DNA from: an uncultured bacterium
Lineage (GTDB): Bacteria; Patescibacteriota; Minisyncoccia; Phycocordibacterales; PALSA-1337
DNA: 7,631 nt
Reading direction: 5' to 3'
Assembly (NCBI GenBank): GCA_903870235.1
Contig: CAIQCA010000105.1
Location: 1 to 7,631 of the forward strand
Below, piece after piece: positions 5,322 through 7,631 of this stretch. The notes beneath the pieces were generated by a model. The model made no database searches, had not been told where the DNA came from, and saw only the letters and a program-made list of their open reading frames with translations. Made by a program: the position numbers and the translations under genes. Each line of letters opens with the position of its first letter. Position 1 is the first letter of the stretch.

Positions 5322-6605
5322 ATGAAATCTCTCGACAGTTTTCCAAAAATCGAAGCTGCAGACGATAATTCAAATTCCGAAACTATTTCGACTTCCCCAA
5401 AACCGCCGAAAGTAGAAAACCCCCATAAAGACCAGGGGAACATAGATTCAATCAGTTCACAGGAGCAAACTCCAGGAACCAAACTAGCTGACAGATTGAG
5501 AGCACTTGGCGTTGAATCAAAAACAATAAAAATTGAAAATGGTGGAGAATTTTCTGAAGCTATCATATTTGAAAAGCGGCCACCTCAAACTGAAAAACTG
5601 GTCAGGATTTATAGAGTCATAAATCATCTCGATGTGTCTGTCTTGAATCAGATTCCTTATGCGATGCGAAATGAAAATACCTCCGGAGTGCCCACTACAA
5701 TTGAAAAAATTAAGCAGGAGGTCGATAATCTAGCAAGAAATCCGACCTACGATAATTTACTGACGTATGTAGATCACGTACAACCATATCTCAATCCAGA
5801 TGAAATAAGACGCATGAACGATGAGCTAGCCGACTTGGAGAAAATGGTGCTTCAAGGTTTTAGTGTGAGAAAGGAATTGGTAATGAGACAAATACACCAC
5901 CTGGGTGGATATCATGCAGATCATGGTATGACTCCGTATATTTCTGCTTCATTAAATCCCAAAGAATCTGCTAATTATGGCCATAAGGGATTAATGGTTA
6001 TAGATATTCCGTTATCAGAAATCGAGTTCCTCGGTATACATGCAACGGAGATCGCAATAAAAGGGGCACTAGATCCGAAATATATAAGCGCAATAATACC
6101 GAGACAGAAAGTATTGGAAAATGAACGTATCCAAGTTGAAGCTGGGCTCGATATAGCCTTGCAAGAAGTAAGTGCCTCAATACAATCAAACTTATACAGT
6201 AACGATGGATTGCGCCTTGAACAAGATGCCAAGATCGCCACAGAAAAGATAACTGACAAAGAACAATGGAAAAAAGATGTCGATATATTGAGAAAAGGGC
6301 GTACAGAAAAACTCAAAAAAAGATTTCCAGAGGTTATTACTGGTAAACATCATGACCCTATAAACAGAGAAGAGTCTGGGATTGATCAATACACACAGAT
6401 GAAACAAGAAATCTTCGACCATTACAAAGGTCAACTAGAAAATATCGGTAGGAATAAGTTAGATATAAATGATTATGAATATAATGTTACCGGTGTTAAT
6501 GAAAATTTGAAATATGATAGAACCAAAATAGACGAGACTATGTTAATCAAATTGAGAGAGCTTGTTGAGGCGATGGAAGACCGACAAGCAAGAAGGACTA
6601 GATAG
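5322..6605 (+). CDS. Hypothetical protein with possible ADP-ribosyltransferase-like core
   Basis: This is a 427-aa protein without signal peptide or membrane segment. Residues 1-52 are Ser/Pro/Asp-rich and probably disordered. About 90-262 form a globular core, and 263-427 are helical and rich in Lys, Glu and Arg, ending RQARRTR. Three spots in the core resemble the R-S-E triad of ADP-ribosyltransferase folds: R98 in VRIYRV, S208/S210 in TPYISAS followed by a tyrosine-glycine (YG), and E243 in ATEIAIKGALDPKYISAII, like the catalytic-glutamate strand 'E-x-x-(V/I)-x-G-x-x-P-x-x-I'. This order is right for the fold, but the second residue of an ExE motif is absent. The ART assignment is an inference from pattern only; the substrate, if any, is unknown. 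It follows rbfA by 25 nt and converges on the Gly-rich gene. Its coding status is secure: one long frame and a near-consensus -10. Confidence 0.85.
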   Translation: MKSLDSFPKIEAADDNSNSETISTSPKPPKVENPHKDQGNIDSISSQEQTPGTKLADRLRALGVESKTIKIENGGEFSEAIIFEKRPPQTEKLVRIYRVINHLDVSVLNQIPYAMRNENTSGVPTTIEKIKQEVDNLARNPTYDNLLTYVDHVQPYLNPDEIRRMNDELADLEKMVLQGFSVRKELVMRQIHHLGGYHADHGMTPYISASLNPKESANYGHKGLMVIDIPLSEIEFLGIHATEIAIKGALDPKYISAIIPRQKVLENERIQVEAGLDIALQEVSASIQSNLYSNDGLRLEQDAKIATEKITDKEQWKKDVDILRKGRTEKLKKRFPEVITGKHHDPINREESGIDQYTQMKQEIFDHYKGQLENIGRNKLDINDYEYNVTGVNENLKYDRTKIDETMLIKLRELVEAMEDRQARRTR

Positions 6606-6628
6606 AATAGATTTGGATTTCAGAATAT

Positions 6629-7480
6629 CTAATCCTTGATTATCACAATTCCTGAACCGCCAGCGTAACCTGCACCACTATTATCAGCTTGTATACCTCC
6701 AGCACCTCCTCCCCCTCCAGTATTAGCCTCACCTGGTGTGCCAGCCGTGTGTATGTAACCACTAAAATATAAGCTGGCTCCATTTCCACCACCACCGAGT
6801 CCGCCTGTACCGGCACTAGTATTACTCCAACTTACCACCATGCCCCCACCTCCACCTCCATAATAAGTTGAGACGCCACTAATATCAAAAGTCAAACCGT
6901 TACCTCCATTTCCTCCATACGAAGCAGTACCATCGTGTCCAGCTTCACCGGCTCCGCCTCCGCCGCCGTGACCATAGTCTCCACCGACATTAGCCCAAAC
7001 TCCGCCGTTGTGCCCTTGGCCAGATGTTCCAGATCCAGGATCGGACTCATTTGATCCACCTCCACCTGAGCCTCCACTAGTTGATAAACCACAACCACCA
7101 CAACCCCCTTCCGCTCCAACTCCTCCACCAATAGCGGTTAAAGATTCAAATACAGAATTACCTCCATTATAAGTGGTATTCCACTGACCAGTAGCACCAG
7201 GACCACCATCACCAACGGTAACAGCATGATCGCCCGAGGAAACAGAGAATGATGTTTCGTGGATTACACCACCACCTCCTCCTCCAGCACCAGCATATCC
7301 ACCCCCAGGTCCACCTCCAGCAACAACAAGAACTTCTACATTACATGTTCCAGAAGTAACGGTGTATGTTCCGCTTGAAGTAAATGTGTGAACAGTATGT
7401 CCACTAACAGTAGTTTCAGTTCCACCGGTTGCAACACAGTTGCCTCCCCCCCCCACCACCTCCTCCTCCAGAATAACCAC
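6629..7480 (-). CDS. Glycine-rich surface-type protein, C-terminal part
   Basis: This 283-codon frame encodes a very Gly-rich domain. After VATGGTETTVSGHTVHTFTSS comes VEVLVVAGGGPGGG, then many GGGG runs separated by short Ser/Thr/Asn/Tyr segments, and it ends GGAGGI...YAGGSGIVIIKD. This order (a strand with VLVVAGGG, Gly runs, then GGSGIVII) is typical of the Gly-rich C-terminal domain common on large surface proteins of Patescibacteria and some phage tail proteins. Four cysteines occur: a pair in GNC and GTC, and two in GGCGGCG. The first codon of this frame (GTG at 7480) is not a believable start: it lies inside a Gly-rich stretch and the gene clearly continues upstream in another frame. 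The frame break is at nine consecutive G on the minus strand (7454-7446). There is no sorting motif at the C-terminus. The cell-surface location is inferred from the family, since the N-terminus is outside the window. Confidence 0.75.
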   Translation of the reverse strand: MVILEEEVVGGGGNCVATGGTETTVSGHTVHTFTSSGTYTVTSGTCNVEVLVVAGGGPGGGYAGAGGGGGGVIHETSFSVSSGDHAVTVGDGGPGATGQWNTTYNGGNSVFESLTAIGGGVGAEGGCGGCGLSTSGGSGGGGSNESDPGSGTSGQGHNGGVWANVGGDYGHGGGGGAGEAGHDGTASYGGNGGNGLTFDISGVSTYYGGGGGGMVVSWSNTSAGTGGLGGGGNGASLYFSGYIHTAGTPGEANTGGGGGAGGIQADNSGAGYAGGSGIVIIKD

Positions 7481-7631
7481 CAGTAGCAGTAGGTGGAGTG
7501 TGATCAGTAGGTAGAGGACCTAGGAAGGCGACAACAGGTGTAGTAGTGGCATAACCAGGTTGGTTTGTGAAGCCGATCTCTGTGTCTGGGGCTTCTAGAT
7601 AGACATGGGTGTTGACCTTAGCTATGGAGTA
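7416..7631 (-). CDS. Upstream fragment of the Gly-rich protein, shifted frame
   Basis: From the window edge at 7631 the minus strand is open for 59 codons, beginning YSIAKVNTHVYLEAPDTE and continuing through a Thr/Pro-rich linker (DHTPPTATGGYSGGGGG) to the G tract. Read with the nine G present, it then passes into an unrelated tail and stops at TGA (7418-7416). With eight G it would run straight into the Gly-rich domain at 7445. The simplest reading is one gene broken by a single extra G, with its 5' end outside the window. The edge segment has no recognisable domain; the linker resembles a stalk between a folded part and the Gly-rich domain. Confidence 0.6.
   Translation of the reverse strand, partial: YSIAKVNTHVYLEAPDTEIGFTNQPGYATTTPVVAFLGPLPTDHTPPTATGGYSGGGGGGGGRQLCCNRWN
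7446..7454 (-). repeat. Run of nine G at the frame break
   Basis: Plus-strand positions 7446-7454 are nine C in a row, following ACCACC-type Gly codons on the other strand. The run lies exactly where the two frames of the Gly-rich protein meet. Such runs slip in replication and are also read badly in sequencing, so it may be phase variation or an error. Confidence 0.85.

Noticed and set aside
6606..6628. Terminator between the two convergent genes near 6620
   Set aside because: Only a weak five-base stem (GGATT and AATCC) can be drawn, with no GC core and no T-run.
6892..7131. Second frame within the Gly-rich gene (79 aa)
   Set aside because: An out-of-frame product of repeated GGT/GGA codons, rich in Val and Glu; no start signal and no domain.
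6629..7480. Gly-codon repeats as a CRISPR array or tandem DNA repeat
   Set aside because: The repetition is irregular at base level and follows triplets of a Gly-rich protein; no constant repeat with unique spacers exists.

Overview
The window looks like a chromosomal segment of a Patescibacteria (Candidate Phyla Radiation) bacterium, probably Parcubacteria-like; I cannot place it more finely. The basis is moderate GC, compact housekeeping genes, a very short IF-2, S16 and KhpA proteins with Ala/Pro-rich tails, a DUF4446 membrane protein, a huge Gly-rich surface-type domain, and almost no Shine-Dalgarno sites. Coding frames end in TAA, TAG and TGA and no intact gene has an in-frame TGA, so the standard bacterial code applies, not the TGA-as-glycine code of Gracilibacteria/SR1.

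Layout. 1-78 (+) is the 3' end of efp (elongation factor P). 79-198 is a convergent spacer with three hairpins, one of them GC-rich. On the minus strand, read from the right, come iscS/nifS-like cysteine desulfurase (start 2323), rpsP (S16) and khpA (KH-domain RNA-binding protein). A T-tracted terminator lies between rpsP and khpA. At 2324-2374 a divergent promoter region separates iscS from a plus-strand DUF4446 gene. In both directions the -10 box ends exactly 6 nt before the ATG, which predicts leaderless mRNAs. A small minus-strand His-rich orphan (2910-3248) has the only strong Shine-Dalgarno here, a TTGACA promoter and its own terminator. It diverges from the plus-strand pair infB-rbfA (3396-5296). 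A 427-aa protein with a possible ADP-ribosyltransferase-like core follows (5322-6605). The right edge (6629-7631, minus) is the C-terminal part of a Gly-rich surface-type protein. Its reading frame is broken at a run of nine G.

Functional theme. Most genes serve translation: EF-P (stalled ribosomes), S16 and RbfA (30S assembly), IF-2 (initiation), KhpA (RNA binding), and cysteine desulfurase (sulfur for tRNA thiolation and/or Fe-S clusters). The usual partners rimM, trmD and rplS (beside rpsP-khpA) and nusA (before infB) are not in their usual positions. The less understood parts are the His-rich orphan, the ART-like protein and the frameshifted Gly-rich protein. I see no CRISPR array, tRNA, rRNA, insertion sequence or defence system.
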